A DNA stretch of 64,000 nt from Collybia mongolica (GCA_013420905.1 JAAXNY010000001.1:4526001-4590000); one strand, 5' to 3'; shown: positions 1-13,086, numbered from the stretch's first letter. A program made the numbers and translations. Notes: a model not told the origin generated them from the sequence alone.

Positions 1-1412
1 TGCGTGTGACAGCCCGGTTGAGGATGGCGGTTAGGTGGAAAGTGCTTTCCCCAGTTTGAGCAGAGGGCGTTGGTGACCCACTGTTTTTAATTGAGGTGAT
101 AGGTTATGGTGCGCGACGAAGATGCGATCGGACCACTTACAATTGCCTGGAACCCTTCAATGACTTAGCGAGTATCGTGCATAAAGAACGTATTGTATGT
201 GGTTTTTTCGAAGGAGATGGTCATTCTATTGATTCTGTGAATCCGACATCATTACCCCCGACTTGGAATGCATCGTCGAGTTTACGCTGAGATCTTTTTT
301 CATTGTAAAACGCCGTTATGTTATGTTTTTTGAGCAGGCTGACCTTTGGTGACGCCTATCGTTTGTGTTGGTTTAGATTCGGCTTTGAACCGGACTGAGC
401 TGGACCAAGCCAAACAGGACCCATCAAGCCAAAATGGGCAATATTGACAACTTCCACTCCACAACAACCTGAACAACTTTCTCGATGTCTTCCAACGATG
501 GCCTTCGCAGCTGATTGACAGATCTAACATGTAGATTACCCGGTGCAATTCACATATGAGTTTCGTCCATAGCGAGCCCAAAAGGCATCAAGAACTACTT
601 TTGCGACTGCCTACGATATTCCAAGGCCCTACTAGAAGTCCCGCAATCGACGCACTATAGAATGCTACCATCATGCGCCGTGATTCTACTGACCAATACC
701 CAGCCATAGAAACCATACAAGAATCGTAAAAATTGAATCGAGTGCCCACGACGCGTGTAAAAGAGCATTACGTGGACGAAATACTGAGCAACCAAATGAC
801 TAGCCACTGGGTCCGCAAGTACTCGAAGGTAGTCATTCCGGGCAACATAGTCCAAATAAACCCAGTGCCGTGGTGAGGTGTATTATCTTGTCACTGGTGC
901 CAGGGCTTATAATACGCTGAGCCTAGAACCAAAACAACCCGCATATAGGTCCTCTGCAGTCCCAAATAATACTCCCAGATCCAGGCGCCTCGGCGTGTTA
1001 CACGCAGAGGATTTAAATCAGTCTCCTCATCTCGACTACAATATTGGAGTTAAAGAAGGATCCCGCGACGACCTACAGCTGTATTGAGGATGTGAGGCAG
1101 AGAAACAAATGCGAACAAGCAAGACGCACAGCATGAGTTGGATTCGGAAGAGGCAGGCGACAATTGTAAACGTACTGCACGACTTAAGTATTCCAGCAAC
1201 CAACGGCGACAATTTTCGTTGTGAAAAGCCCATTTTCATCTGAGGTTAAACCTTCGTCCTTGTGCTCAACATATCGTGCGAAGGCGCTCTTAGTAGTCTT
1301 GAAAAAAGCAGTGGCGGCAATTGGACATGTCGCGTATGTACGCGTTTTGGTTCTCCACGCGAATTTCGGCCACTGAACAGCCTTTTTTTTACTAGCGCTC
1401 TGTGCTGCCATT
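1..1412. other. Left-edge region, no gene recognised
   Basis: No gene can be supported here. Minus-strand stretches around 321-600 and 655-855 read as protein-like pieces broken by stops, for example a run containing EDIEKVVQVVVEW. This suggests a decayed gene, but no family is recognised. The segment just before 1413 would be the promoter side of the nucleoporin relic. Confidence 0.3.
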
Positions 1413-2659
1413 ATGTCTCTGTTCGGGCCGGGCTCAACTACAAACACAACAGCTCCTCAGGGCGGTCTCTTTGGAGCTCAAACTAAACAACCACAATAGC
1501 AGCAGCAGCAACCAGCGGCAGGAGGCGGATTATTTGGGGGTGGCACGCAACAGCAGCAGCAGTAACCAACTACGACGGGGCTTTTTGGGAGCAATACAAA
1601 CACTCAGCAGCCACAACAGCAACAGTTGGTAATCAATTCAGTGGCAACACTCAACAAAATGGTGGTTTCGGGAACAAACCTGGCGGGTTATTTGGGGAAT
1701 TGAACATCAATACCGACATGACGAGCACGACTGCCTCCCCAGACACCGCTACAAATGCCAAATACCAAACCTATCTTCGGGGGGAGTTTGGGTCAACCGC
1801 AACAACAACATGCAGGGAGACTATTTGGCCAATCCATGCAGAACAGCAGCAGTAGTCAGGAAGCTTATTTGGTCAATCCATGCAGAATCAACAGCAGCAG
1901 CAGCCATCCCTCTTTAGAAACCTGGAGCAGTCTACGACCAGCCCAAATTCATTGTTCGGAGGCGGGAATACCAACACTTCGAACACAAGTGCCTTAGGCA
2001 CGAGCACGTCAGGCGGAGGTGGTCTTGGATCGCCCGCTGCTCAGCGACAAGCCGATGCGCAGGCACAATCGGCAAAACTCACCCAGAGGATTGGGGCCAT
2101 ATACGCCGCATGGACCCTGATTCGCCGCAATGTCGCCTCCAGGTGAACTTCGGTGACTATGCTCTCCTCCATACCTGATATTGATATATTGAATTTCCTA
2201 GCAAACGTTTAATAATCTTGTCAACCCCAATCAAGTAAACCTATACCGTTAGCCACCTAATATACCGAACGATATCTGGGAGAAAGCCACACGGGATAAT
2301 CCGGATCCTATGTGGCGAGTGCTTGCTTCATGGTACAAGAGGTCGTAAATATACCTCTCATTAATTATCGCACTCAGCTTTGTCCCTGTAATCGCATCGG
2401 ATTCGACAATCTCCGGGAATGCGTTGAGGCCCAATCAGAACAAGCCGAAGGGCACAAAGCTCGATTAAAGGTGCGTGCTGGGCAGCACAACTCATACTGT
2501 TTATACTCACTCTCGGATGATGTAGGACCTGAAAGCGAGCCTGGAGACGCTTGCACAGTGTCACGCTGTTTCCAATGTATCACGTCTGCAGCGCGCAGCT
2601 GCCCAACACACACACCTTACCCAGCAGCTTTTTATGAGTCCTTATGTTTACATAAGTAA
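1413..2659 (+). pseudogene. Decayed nucleoporin Nup54/Nup57 (FG-repeat) copy
   Basis: The N-terminus starts MSLFGPGSTTN and continues as Gln-rich FG/GLFG repeats (GLFG, LFGG, LFGQSMQN). Next comes an alpha-helical part with PAAQRQADAQAQSAKL, SPQCRLQVNF, TFNNLVNPNQVNLY, IPNDIWEKA, then a coiled coil with FDNLRECVEAQSEQA and LETLAQCHAVSN. This order matches Nup54/Nup57, a central-channel nuclear pore subunit. Stops TAG at 1497 and TAA soon after sit inside Gln tracts (CAG/CAA to TAG/TAA), and several frameshifts follow near 1700, 1860 and 2115. A GT-AG intron is still visible at about 2469-2525, so this is a DNA-level copy and not a processed one. No intact Nup54 lies in the window, so a functional copy is expected elsewhere. 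The family call is from remembered motifs. Confidence 0.72.
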
Positions 2660-2975
2660 CTTGTTCATCATCCTGGGTTTGCGGGGAAAATTCAGCATAC
2701 CCAACAAGATCCAGTGTTGTTTTTCCCACGGTTAGTAATTTTGAAGTGTTCCGAGATTTCATTAGAACATGATCAGTAAACATTTTGAAGTACATCAGTA
2801 AGACTATGTAGTCATGGAAATATTTTTCTAACTGTGGGAATCAAAATTAGCTGACATGCGGATTCCAAGCAAAAAAGGCAACTGCTAACATAAGCTGCAT
2901 TCAATACTATAATTTTGAGTTAATTGGTCTTTTTGTTGGGATATCTCAAGAATTAATTAATAACTGTCCACTGCA

Positions 2976-3045
2976 TAATCATGCTTACATTTGTCAACTA
3001 TGCTGTTAGCTCTAACAGTGTAGTTGACAAACATAAGCATGATTA
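2976..3045. repeat. 34-bp-arm near-perfect palindrome
   Basis: Arms at 2976-3009 and 3012-3045 are inverted copies with about four mismatches and a 2-nt spacer. The outer ends are TAATCATGCTTA and its complement. It would form a long hairpin or cruciform. It lies in the AT-rich gene-free stretch and could be a miniature transposon remnant or a recombination scar. No flanking direct repeat was seen. Confidence 0.75.
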
Positions 3046-3078
3046 CAAGAGGCTTGTTCCACTTTGGGTCAAACTTTT

Positions 3079-4001
3079 CCCACAATACAAAATATTGCAT
3101 ATCTCCACAATGACAAGACCTATGGATGCAATTTAAATTGCTACTACTAGATGTGGTGAAGGGCTACCCAATGGGTATATTGATGTATATTTGTATGTGT
3201 TTGTACACCATCAAATATCATGATCAAAAGTAGCTCTCTTACTACAAGCATGTTACAAATGAATATCAAGTTTGTATATGACTTTGCCACACAGGGAGCC
3301 AAACAAACAATACCATCAAAGTTCCCACAATATAAATCATTGCATATCTCAACAACAACAAGGCCTATGGATGTGATTTAAAATTGCTAGTGTTAGATAT
3401 GGTGAAGTAGTACCTCATGTATATGTTTGTATGTGTTTGTATTTGTTTGTATTTTTCTCAACATTATCAACAACAATTTTCTTGCTACATATTACAAATG
3501 AATACTGTCTGTATATCACTTCATCACACATCTGGCCAAACAAACGATAATACTAAAGGAATTTCCCACAATATAGATGATGCATATCTCAGCAAATACA
3601 AAGCTGATGGACATGCTACTGCTAGACATTGTAAAAGAATACATTATATGTATATTTATATGTGTTTGTAGTTGTTTGTACTCTTCCAAACCTCATTATC
3701 AACAACAGCTTTTTAATACATATTACAAATGATTATCACCTGTGTATTACTTTGCCAACACCTGGCCAAACAAACAATATTAATAAAGTTCCCACAATTT
3801 AGATGATGCATATCTCAGCAAATACAAGGCTAATGGATACAATTGAAATTGCTACTACTCCTAGACCTATGGAGGGGGTACATCAAGAAATGTATATTTA
3901 TATTTGTTTGTATCTTTCCAAATTTGATTATAATATCTTGTTATATCTATTTTGATATCACATTTATATATTACTTGGCCAAAAGCATAGCCAAACAAGT
4001 C
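3079..4001. repeat. Diverged tandem repeat, about four units of ~240 bp
   Basis: Units begin at about 3079, 3324, 3565 and 3791, each with CCCACAAT followed by GCATATCTC. Spacing is 245, 241 and 226 bp. Each unit then carries a T/G-rich run resembling TTTGTATGTGTTTGTA, an ACATATTACAAATGA-like block (weak in the last unit) and, before the next unit, TGGCCAAACAAAC or a close variant. Units have diverged by substitutions and small indels. No coding frame spans them. The layout resembles a minisatellite or a sub-repeat of a transposon UTR. Confidence 0.7.
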
Positions 4002-6825
4002 AATGTGGATGCTCCTGGAATCTATAATATTCAATATCTTGCCAATAGCTAGTTATATGAGTATGGTCAAATATAGTATGTGATAATTTAACAAAAAAAT
4101 ACTTAACAGGCATATATGTACAGTTGTTTGAAGTTTGCATTTGATAATTACATTTCTATTTTTAGCATATCTGATAAGTTCTTGATTAACCCAGGATGCA
4201 AGGCTAGAAATAAATTGTTAAATGTTGAATGGTTGATATACATTTCAATCCTGTGGGAACTTGTTTCTATAATAGGTATTTGGATTGATATTACTTCCTT
4301 ACATCACACAAAATACAAGTTGATTCAAGAACTTGTCCCCCACACAAGCCTGCTACTTGCCTGCTGTCCTCAGTTACCATGGCCCCCTTATTTGATTTTG
4401 CATTAGTACTTGCTGGTGTGGGATGTGCAAGGGACGGGTTGTGTTTGCATGCTGCTGCAGTAGGTGGCCTCCTGTATGCAGTAGTATTCTAGAGGGTAGG
4501 GGTTGTCTATAGTCCAGGGTTGTGCATTAGTGTCATACTGAGTGATAGAAGGGGGGATTGATATGAGCAGCAGGGTTGAGCCACACAGGGAAGGGGGCAC
4601 CAGAGGACTAAATGGGCTTTATTGCAAGAAATCTGGGTCTAGTTCATTGCAAAGGTGCTATCTGTAATTGGGCAGCCCAATCTATATATAGGTACATTGG
4701 ATAAATACTGTGGGGGTACCAGAAGTCTACATAAGCCCACAAGAGCTGTGCAAATAGTACTGGGGTAAAGTGTCAGTAAGAAGTAAACTAATATTTGTGA
4801 AAGGAATAAGAACATATCACAAGGTAGATAGAATTACACCAAGGTAGTCTCAAGGTATACAGCAGCATATAGAAGGCAATACATGTCAGGATGTGTATGT
4901 ATAATAGTGAGGCTTTGCAAGTTGTGCAATAGTGATCCTAATGGCTAGATGTGGACAAACAAGTGATGCCCTTACAACTTCACCCATATCCATAGTGTAT
5001 GATATCAGAAACTCCAAATGAATTGCCAATAGAAGTTGGTGTTTATAGATCCTATTGTTAGATTTAGAATCATGTGACTTCTTGTCTCACATGCTCAATG
5101 CCATATCACCAAGCTACCTGTACTAGATTTAGCTATACTGTTGCTTATACAACTGTTGTGGTCATTCTGGTGCTTCATCTGGACACTTCTGGACACTTCT
5201 GGAACTTCTCTCCTCTTGGGTCTTTCTCATTCTAACACCTATACAAATATCTGACAACAAAAGGTAACCATATATATCTAGGCATTTTCCTTAAGAACAA
5301 GTCAGCTGGTAAAGTGGGGACTCAGACTCTCAAAGATGGACTGTGTGAAAAAATTAACAAACTTGAAAATGTAGATCCATATTTGTATATTCCAAATATA
5401 CAACCAACTCAGTAGCTTCTCTGTGGACTTTACACTGAGCTACATGAGCCACACAGACCACACAGACAAATGCAGATGTCTGCAGACTGAGCTCAGACCC
5501 TGTTTGACAGGGAGCCCTGCTCAATCAGCAGTCTGCATCTGAGCCAAGTCAAAGCTAAGTCCATAAATCCACGCTGTTAGTTGTATGCTCAGACCCAGCT
5601 TGGAACAACTCCTCATGGAGTCCATGCAGACAGTCCAGATTGCTTACTTAATTATAGTTACCATTGCTTATTTATTGTACAAAAATGCAATATTCTGGAG
5701 AGTCAAATACAAGGCCTCAAGGTTACATGTCATGTGCATAAAGCATGCAGATTGACCATTTAGCAATATGAGCTTGTCAGTCCAAGCTGCTTGTTATTAT
5801 AATGACCCCCTGCTGCCCACTCTGGGCCAGTACTGGCAATGGCTGAGTATTGTTGATGGGTGCCACATCACCCACCAGCCTTGTTGTCAACCACCACCAC
5901 TACATCCCCAGCTGCCCCTCCCATCACCTCCCTGCCTTATGATTGTGCACAATACTGCCAAATACAATGTCAGGTCCCACTGCCATGGATACCACCACTC
6001 TCTTTCATACCCACCCCTCTCAGTGATAATAACAACTGCTGAATCACAACAATAAGAGCTGCAGCAAGAACTACAGAGGCACCTGCCACATCACCAGTGA
6101 CTGCCTGCCCATATCTGCTAGTGAGCAGCTAGCATGGTAGACATGGGTGGTGCAGTGGTATATTCCATATGGTAGAACCATCACCTGGTAGATGGGTGTG
6201 CACCCCTGGATATGCTGTCTAGAACAAGTAGTGCCAACCACCCCTGTGCCCAAATCAGATGTGTGTAAGGTGCCCCACATCTAGTTGCTGATAAATAGTA
6301 GTTTACTCTGGACTGATATATCACAGATGGATTGTTGCATCAGTAGAGTTACTGATATCAGATTCTGTTGTTATTTGAGATGTAGCCACAATGTACTGTA
6401 TATAAGGTGCCCCTTCCTCTCCATGGAAGGGCACCTTTGCAATAGACTTGGATTGGGTTCTCTACTTGTGATCAAGCCTCTAGTGCTCTATACTCATCCC
6501 TTCCCCACATAGCTGTTCATACTGTGTATACTGCTCCCTGACTGAGCCTCTTGGCAATATGACCTCTTACAGAAGTGCAACAAGTAACTGGCAAGCTCAA
6601 ATGTGTGGTCATATTATATCTTCATGTTGTGCATCCATCAGGCCTTCCATGTTGTCAAGCTACCCTGTACCCTGCAATCTAATTCTAGGATAATGCCTGA
6701 CAAGTGTTCCAGAACCAAACTTATTAACAACAAAAAGTAATATAAAGTTGAAGAGATTCTGGATAGCTAGTTCTATTGCAACAACCTGGTTCTAGAAAAA
6801 TAAAGAAAAGTTAATCAAAAAAACA
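4002..6825. other. AT-rich gene-free stretch
   Basis: No coding region could be supported on either strand. Open frames are short and lack exon-like continuations. A short direct repeat, TCTGGACACT, recurs near 5177-5200. The base composition matches the flank to the right of the LINE (13219-16 kb), so both are parts of one AT-rich island that the LINE entered. Confidence 0.5.
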
Positions 6826-6840
6826 CAAGGACTCATATCT
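6826..6840. repeat. LINE target-site duplication, 3'-side copy
   Basis: CAAGGACTCATATCT here is identical, 15 of 15, to 13204-13218 on the other side of the element. It directly abuts the poly(T) that is the minus-strand poly(A) tail. Confidence 0.9.
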
Positions 6841-6861
6841 TTTTTTTTTTTTTTTTTTTTT
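6841..6861 (-). other. LINE poly(A) tail (poly-T on + strand)
   Basis: A run of 21 T on the + strand marks the 3' end of the minus-strand element. It sits between the target-site duplication and the 3' UTR, as expected for target-primed reverse transcription. Confidence 0.88.
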
Positions 6862-7189
6862 GGTTCATCATTTTATATACCAGCCATATGTAATACATGT
6901 GCTGGCCACTACAAGTAGTAATTGAGGAGGGGGGGATGGGGGGCAGAGGACAAAGTGCCACAAAGCTGGGATGCTTGCCCAACCAAAGTCAAACTAGCGA
7001 ATGGAGCAGGAGCTCAGTGTACACAGACCAGAAGGGCCAATCTATGCCAGGGGGTGGGCCCCCCGCTGTGGTGCTCCGCAGCAGGTGGTGGATTCAAGTC
7101 CACTGATTATCCAGGTCCATATGTTCGGGCAGGGAGCACCCTATAGCTGTCACATAGAACACTGAGTACCGCCCCTAGCCTGTTTAGGA

Positions 7190-10100
7190 CTAGGGAACAT
7201 TGAACGCAAACGCGCTCTCATTTTCCGAGAGGAAGTTAACCAACCATGCATAGCGCAGTTGCCAACTGGGTTTGTCTTCTTGTCCATGGAGTGGACAGTT
7301 GTAGAGGACATGTTGCGTGGTTTCCATAAGGACACTGCACCTACAGGCAAAAGACTCCTCTTTGAAGAATCAGGATTGGAATGCCCCAATTGGGGCATGT
7401 CCGGTGGTGCATTGCACCATGCGCACGGTCAGAGTATGACTGTGACCAGTCTTGTGCATCCACGGCCCACTGTTTACATGGGTCGGAGTGAGCGGGGTGT
7501 CTTTCTTCGCATAGAGTGTCAAGAAGTTGGAGCCTATATACTTCTTGGACTGGAAGAGAGATTTCCAGCCATCAAGCATATGGGTCACTGCCTTGTGTCG
7601 CGTGAAGTCAGCAGAGATAACAGGCGCCCCACCTGCCTCAATGCAAGTCAAGATGGCACTGATATGTGCCAGTTGGTGGTCTTCAATCTCCACTCCATTA
7701 GTGATGTGGTGGAGGTGGATCTTGTGAATGGCATGGAGCTGCAGCCAAGGCAGCAGCACCTCACACACTTTGAGGGCGGACACCTGACCTGAGTGGTAAG
7801 ACACATCAAGGGAATGCCGGAGGGCATTGGTGGAATTGGAGAAGATGTGGACATCATGGATGTCCTCTAGTCCAATATCAGAGGCCTGTTGGATGCCCTC
7901 TGCAATTGCTCACAGTTCGGCGTTGTCAGACATAGAGAGGCTAGTGGCATACCAGTCATCATATAGGTCCCCATCATGCCAGATGCGGTATACTGCCACT
8001 GACTGCATGGGAGGGGAGGGGGTAGATGCATCAGTGAAGATGCAGATGCTCCAGGGGGAATGAGAGGCCGCGTCTACAGCACTCTTCAGCGATGCGGTGC
8101 AGTCTTTCATGAAATCCTTGCATTGGTCACTCCCCTTGAGTGGGGGCGTAACAATATTGTAGACAATGCGGCCAGGGAACAAGTCCTTGGGGCACATGCC
8201 CGGTTGGTTGAGAGGGTGGATGGGGTCCAAGTCCAAGGGGGAGAGGCCAAGGTTAGACCAGGCCTCCACAACAGGAGATACAAGCTTCCTGAGCCTGTGG
8301 CTCGGGTTGCAAATGTTAAGGGTCTTGACAGAGAACTTGTGGTTCCTGTCAATGAGGCGGCGGAAGGTGTGTGAGGCCTGAAGTGCACAGGAGCAGACAT
8401 GACTCCTCTCCACCAACTTCTTAACATGAAGGTGAATAGGAGGGATGCCTGTGGGGGTCTCAGCAGCCCCATTTGGGGATGTCTTGAAGGCACCAGTGAT
8501 CCAGAGGCAGGCACACCTCTGCATCTTCCAGAGGTTATCGAGAGGGCCTGCCATTCAGGCCCCTCCATACATCCAAAGCCTGCTCCCATATGTAGCAATA
8601 GGGAGGACACAGGCTTGGTAGAGCATTCACTTGTGTTTGGGCCTAAGCCTGCACATGGAGTTGCCAAGGGAGAGCATGGCCTTCACAGAAGTGAGGGCTT
8701 TGTTTGTGTAGCATTTGACATGTTCCCTGAATGTAAGGGGGCAGTCAAAGAAGAACCCGAGATAGTGCCAGATGGTGCCAGGACGGAGGGGGGTGTCCCT
8801 GGTGTATGGGGCATAGCCAAGGTCAATGTCAGGGTTGACATCACCATGTTTCTGAGAGAAGTGGAACCCCTCGGATTTATTGTGCTTGAGCACCAAACCC
8901 ATCGCCTGGGTGAGCTCAAATACAACTTTGTAGGCTCTCTTGAGCTTAGTGAGGTTCTGGTCAAACATGTCTGACTGCACGATAATGGTGCCATTGTCCA
9001 CGTAGGATATTAGAGATGCTGTGCGGACCCTCCATTCAAATTCCTTGAGGAGGGGTGCAAGGCAAAGGGCAGAGAGGATCGGGGACAGGGCAGAGCCCTG
9101 TCCCCGACCAACACTGGAAGGGAAGAGCAGGGACAATTTGTCATCCCACGCGTACCTTGTATGACGATCAACAAGATAGGACCTGAAGAATGCAACCACT
9201 TCTGGCGTAAATCCCTGCCTCTCGAGGATGTGTAGGAGGACCTCATGGTTTACTGAGGGGAAGAACTGAGTGAGGTCAAAAGCAACAACGCTTGTCTTGA
9301 GTTTAGCACGCCATCCAGCCTGGACAACATGTGTGAGGAAACAACCAGCATCCTTGGTGGAGTTCTGATGAACCCCTCTGAACTGATTGGGGTGGAGTAC
9401 ACCATGTTGAGCAGCTTCAAACTGCATCCTGGTGGACAACATTTTCTCTAGCAGTTTGCCCAACATGTTCAAGAGAACAATTGGGCAAAACGACTTGGGA
9501 GTGTCATATGATGGCTTACCTGGCTTGGGTATAACCACCATAGTAGAAGCTTTAAACTTGGCAGGCCAATGGCCTGATGAGAGACAAGTGTTGGCAAGCC
9601 ACAAAAGTAGCTTACCACATTGATCATCCTGGATGATCCGTTTAAGGTGACGCCATGAAATGTGATCTGGCCCAGGGGCAGATCGATTCAAAGTGCCCAC
9701 AAGGGCATCTGACATCTTGGCAGCAGAGTAGGGGACCCATGCCCTAGTCATAGGTGAGGTCCAAGCATTGCCCAGCTTATTGAGGTCTATAGGCCTATTG
9801 ATAGCTGAGTTGAAGGTGGAGTGTAATGTGTTCCATAGCGACTCCGTGGTAGTGCATGGCACGCCTTGGTACAAGATAGCCTTGACTGGGGGTGTCTTGC
9901 AGGGGCCCACCCAGTCCATGAGATCCCATGGGCTGAGGTTGGTATGTGCAATTTCATCAATGCATTCATCGAAGTGCTTGCATTTTGCTTTGTGCATGGC
10001 GGCCTTGAAGGCCGCCCAGTCCTCTGGGAGATCAGATCCCATAGCATCAGACCTTGTCCTGGCACAGTCAGAATCCCACCAAGACTTAGACCGGGCACAC

Positions 10101-11044
10101 GCCTGGTTAGCCTTAGTGTGATGAGACCATGCTGTTTCAAAGCCTTTAGCTATCGCCTGAGCAACCATTTGAGTTTGTTCCACTGACATGACATCAGGGA
10201 TCTGGATGAGTCCTAGGAGCAGCCAAACTTCTGCAAGGAAGTTGTCTTCTTCTTTGGAGTTGATTTTAATTGACATCTTCCCTTTGGAGAACTCAACCCT
10301 GAGGGGGATGTCTAAAAGTAGAGGAAAGTGATCAGGTTCACCCTTTTCACCTAGTGTCAGGTCAGCTGTGTATCCCCAGAATGCTGGGACAAACACAAGG
10401 TCAAGGATTGAGCCTCGCAGAGCTGAGTTATATGGCAGATGCATGACCCAACCTGAGGGGGGGGCAATCCTCTCAAGGCTGAGGGTGGCCGCGCACTCCA
10501 TGAGCCTGTTGGCCATGGGGTGCTCATGAGTGAGGGTAGCATCCCAATGCAATGAGGGGCAATTAAAATTGCCCCCCATGTAGCTAACATCAGGGAAGTC
10601 ATCCAGGTGGTTATCAAGGAATCAGATTGTGGATCCATTCTCATCCAAGTAGATGTTCATCAAATGCACTGGGCCCAGATGGCCCCGTACAGTGACGAGC
10701 ATGACATCGCGGTGATTGACAATGTCTGATCGGAGCTTAGGCTTGACTGAGCAGATAGCTTGGTTGATGTAGGCCATGACACGTGGCTGATCCTCGGCCG
10801 CATCGAACCCTTTGGGGAACATGGGAATCCAGTCTGGATGGACGGGGGGACCCCTAATGGGGATCCTGTCTTTCTTGGTCAGGGAGGCTGTATACTGTAC
10901 AGTGGCCCAGGGCAGCTCTTGCAGGAAGAGAATATCAGTAATGTCTTTACAATGTTCTAAAAGGTCAACTGTCCAGTGTCGTTTGTGCCCGACATTTTGG
11001 CAGTAGATTCTGAGCGTATTTACATTAGAAGTTGTACTAGACAT
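7190..11044 (-). pseudogene. LINE ORF2: endonuclease, reverse transcriptase, RNase H
   Basis: One frame of 1,285 codons runs from ATG 11044 to TAG 7190 and is interrupted only by five TGA codons at 10624-10622, 8629-8627, 8557-8555, 7912-7910 and 7372-7370. The N-terminal AP-endonuclease-like part has LFLQELPW, GGNFN and DHFPL. The RT part has FDLTQFFPSVNHE and SYVDNGTIIV. RNase H follows with FTDAS and IFSNS, then a CCHC motif (CRC..HVLYNC). The expected catalytic residues are GDFN, YVDD and FSDS, so each domain shows Asp to Asn. The Asn codons at 10570-10568, 8995-8993 and 7837-7835 all fit C to T on the opposite strand at a CpG. The protein is dead at all three active sites as well as by stops. 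ORF2 starts 27 nt after ORF1 ends. Confidence 0.92.
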
Positions 11045-11071
11045 TAATCAAGTAACTTTATGTCAAATCGC

Positions 11072-13086
11072 TCAAGTATCCTCCCTGCGTCCTTGGAGCC
11101 TGTCTCCTGTAATGGTGGGGAATGGAGTGTTAGCGGAGGGCACGAAGCGTAAAAGCTCGTTGCCTACCTTCTGGGCAGTGTACTTGGCTGCTAGCCATTT
11201 GGCATTATAGTGGTGTTTCCAAAAGGAGCACCTCCTGTCATCAGACTTGTGGGCAAGGCCACAGTTGACACAGCGGGAAGCGTGGGGGCACTTGTGGCCC
11301 GCCGGCGTGGCGAGCCTTGGTGGGGTAGCCTTGGGGGCAGCCTTGCAGCACACTGCTAAGTCATGGTGGTTGCAGGCATCATGGGGCCCACCACAGTAAG
11401 AGCACAGCTGGGCTCTGAAGGGACAGACCTCCTTGCAGTGGCTGAACCTCCAGCACTTTGTGCAGATAGGGACCCCTGTCTGCTTATCGGCAGGCAGGAT
11501 GGTAAGAGATTGGGACCCAAGCATGAAGCTCTTGTTCTGGAGGCTGCGGAGGTGGGTACCTCCGCGAGAGTCATAGATGTCAAAGAACACTGTACACAAG
11601 TCCGACATCTTAGAGTTTCTGATCACATGGGGGAGTGCCCCCTGGTACAGATGGATCACACCCTTCCACTTGCAGGTTTCAAGGATGGCCTTGACCTCCA
11701 GTGGAGTGATGGGAATGGGCTTCCCGGCATCATCATACATGATGGTGGTGCCAAAGAAGGGGAAGTTGGGGATGCAGAGGAAGGTCTTGGAAGACCCAAC
11801 CTCGACCCGCGTCTCTGTCTTGGCCCCCTGAGCCCCTTTGCCTTGGCATTGAAGAACTGGTATAGGACCTGGAGGTCGTCTTTGGAAGGCACAGAATCCA
11901 TGATGAGGGACAAACCCCTGAGATGGTTTTGTGATTCCACAACAGCATGGACGGTTCATCAATTAGCTGTTGACCATTGGAATAACAGGAGCATTGTCCC
12001 AGTACACCGGCGGGGAGCAAAAGACCACAACCTCCTTCCAAGAGGAGCTGTGGGTGGTAGAACACTTTACATTGGCATGAGCCCGTTCAGTGTTTGTGCA
12101 AGAAGCAGCAGCCCCGCCTGCAACTATCTGTTGCACCTGGATGATGGATGCATTGGGAGCTGAGGGGAAGGACTTGGCCATCTGGACAAGTCCCTCAGCC
12201 ATGGCAGCAGCACCTTTCCTCCGCTTGGAAGGGGGAGGTTGGGGGAGAGGGGCAGCAGCAGCTGTGGTAGAGGCAAATGAGGCTGGGGTCGGGCAGGGCA
12301 GGGGGGGGGGGGGGGCGGAGGCCATCTAGATGACTGAGCCAGAATGAGCTTCTTCCGGGGCCTGCGGAGGCCAGCAGGGTCAGAGGTAGCATTGGACAAA
12401 TAGGGGGGCTGTTGCCCCAACCCAGATGGACCATATTTAGGAGGGGGAGGAGTGTCAGGGGGGAGCTGGCTCCGAAGGCTGTCAATGACCTGCTGTAGGG
12501 CAGTGACTTGAGAAGTCCCATTGGCGATGTGCTGAATGAGACCAATTTTGGAGGCCGAGTAAACAACCTGTAGGAGCTCAGTGGCAAAAGTGTCAGTGAG
12601 GTGGGGAGGGACACAGTATCCCTTTTCAGTCCAGAGATTCATAAGCTCTGTGGTGTTGTGGAGTGACAATGTGGCCGTCTTGACGTTGAGCTCTGCCGAT
12701 TCTCTTGAACTGGTTGGGAGAAAGACATTGGCAAGGTCATTGAAGCTCTCCTGGAATGAGTCTTTCTCCACCCCCTCAAAGGTTTCCTCTCGGTCCTGGG
12801 GAGGCAGAGCTGGTGCTTTGCCTTTGGCAGACGACAATGTGATGGTGTCGTTGTCTCCTGCGGTGTCCATTGGAGTGGAGGAATCCTCCTCTGATGTGGG
12901 TGCAGGCGTGGGTGGTCAAAAGAAGACCCGTTGTGCAATAGTAGGTAGGCCTGGGGGCCTCTGAGGAGTGGTGCTCCTGGATGGAGCAGAGGAGGAGGAC
13001 CCACAAAGGTAGTCGCAGATATCTGGCAGTTTTGAAGCACGTTCCGCTGATCATTGAGATCAGCTGGGGGGGTTGTCTTTGCCCAT
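11072..13086 (-). pseudogene. LINE ORF1: zinc-knuckle nucleic-acid-binding protein
   Basis: The start is probably ATG 13086 (MGKDNPPS). The same frame continues to about 12316 through TGA codons at 13062-13060, 13053-13051 and 12918-12916. A run of 15 G (12301-12315) then marks a frameshift, and a second frame continues from about 12325 to 11072 through TAA at 11965-11963. The C-terminal third carries Cys/His clusters such as CTKCWRFSHCKEVC, CSYCGGPHDACNHH and CVNCGLAHKSDDRRC, typical of LINE ORF1 RNA-binding proteins. The middle is Pro/Ser/Ala-rich. All three TGA fit CGA to TGA, and the TAA fits CAA to TAA. The homopolymer slip could also be a sequencing error. Confidence 0.8.

Noticed and set aside
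8399..8974. Long plus-strand open frames opposite the LINE (also near 11363-12163 and 7259-7792)
   Set aside because: They are antisense shadows of ORF1 and ORF2, whose minus-strand frames show the LINE motifs.
12301..12315. Run of 15 G as a functional G-quadruplex or programmed frameshift site
   Set aside because: It lies in a dead LINE ORF1 with other stops; a slippage or sequencing indel is the simpler explanation.
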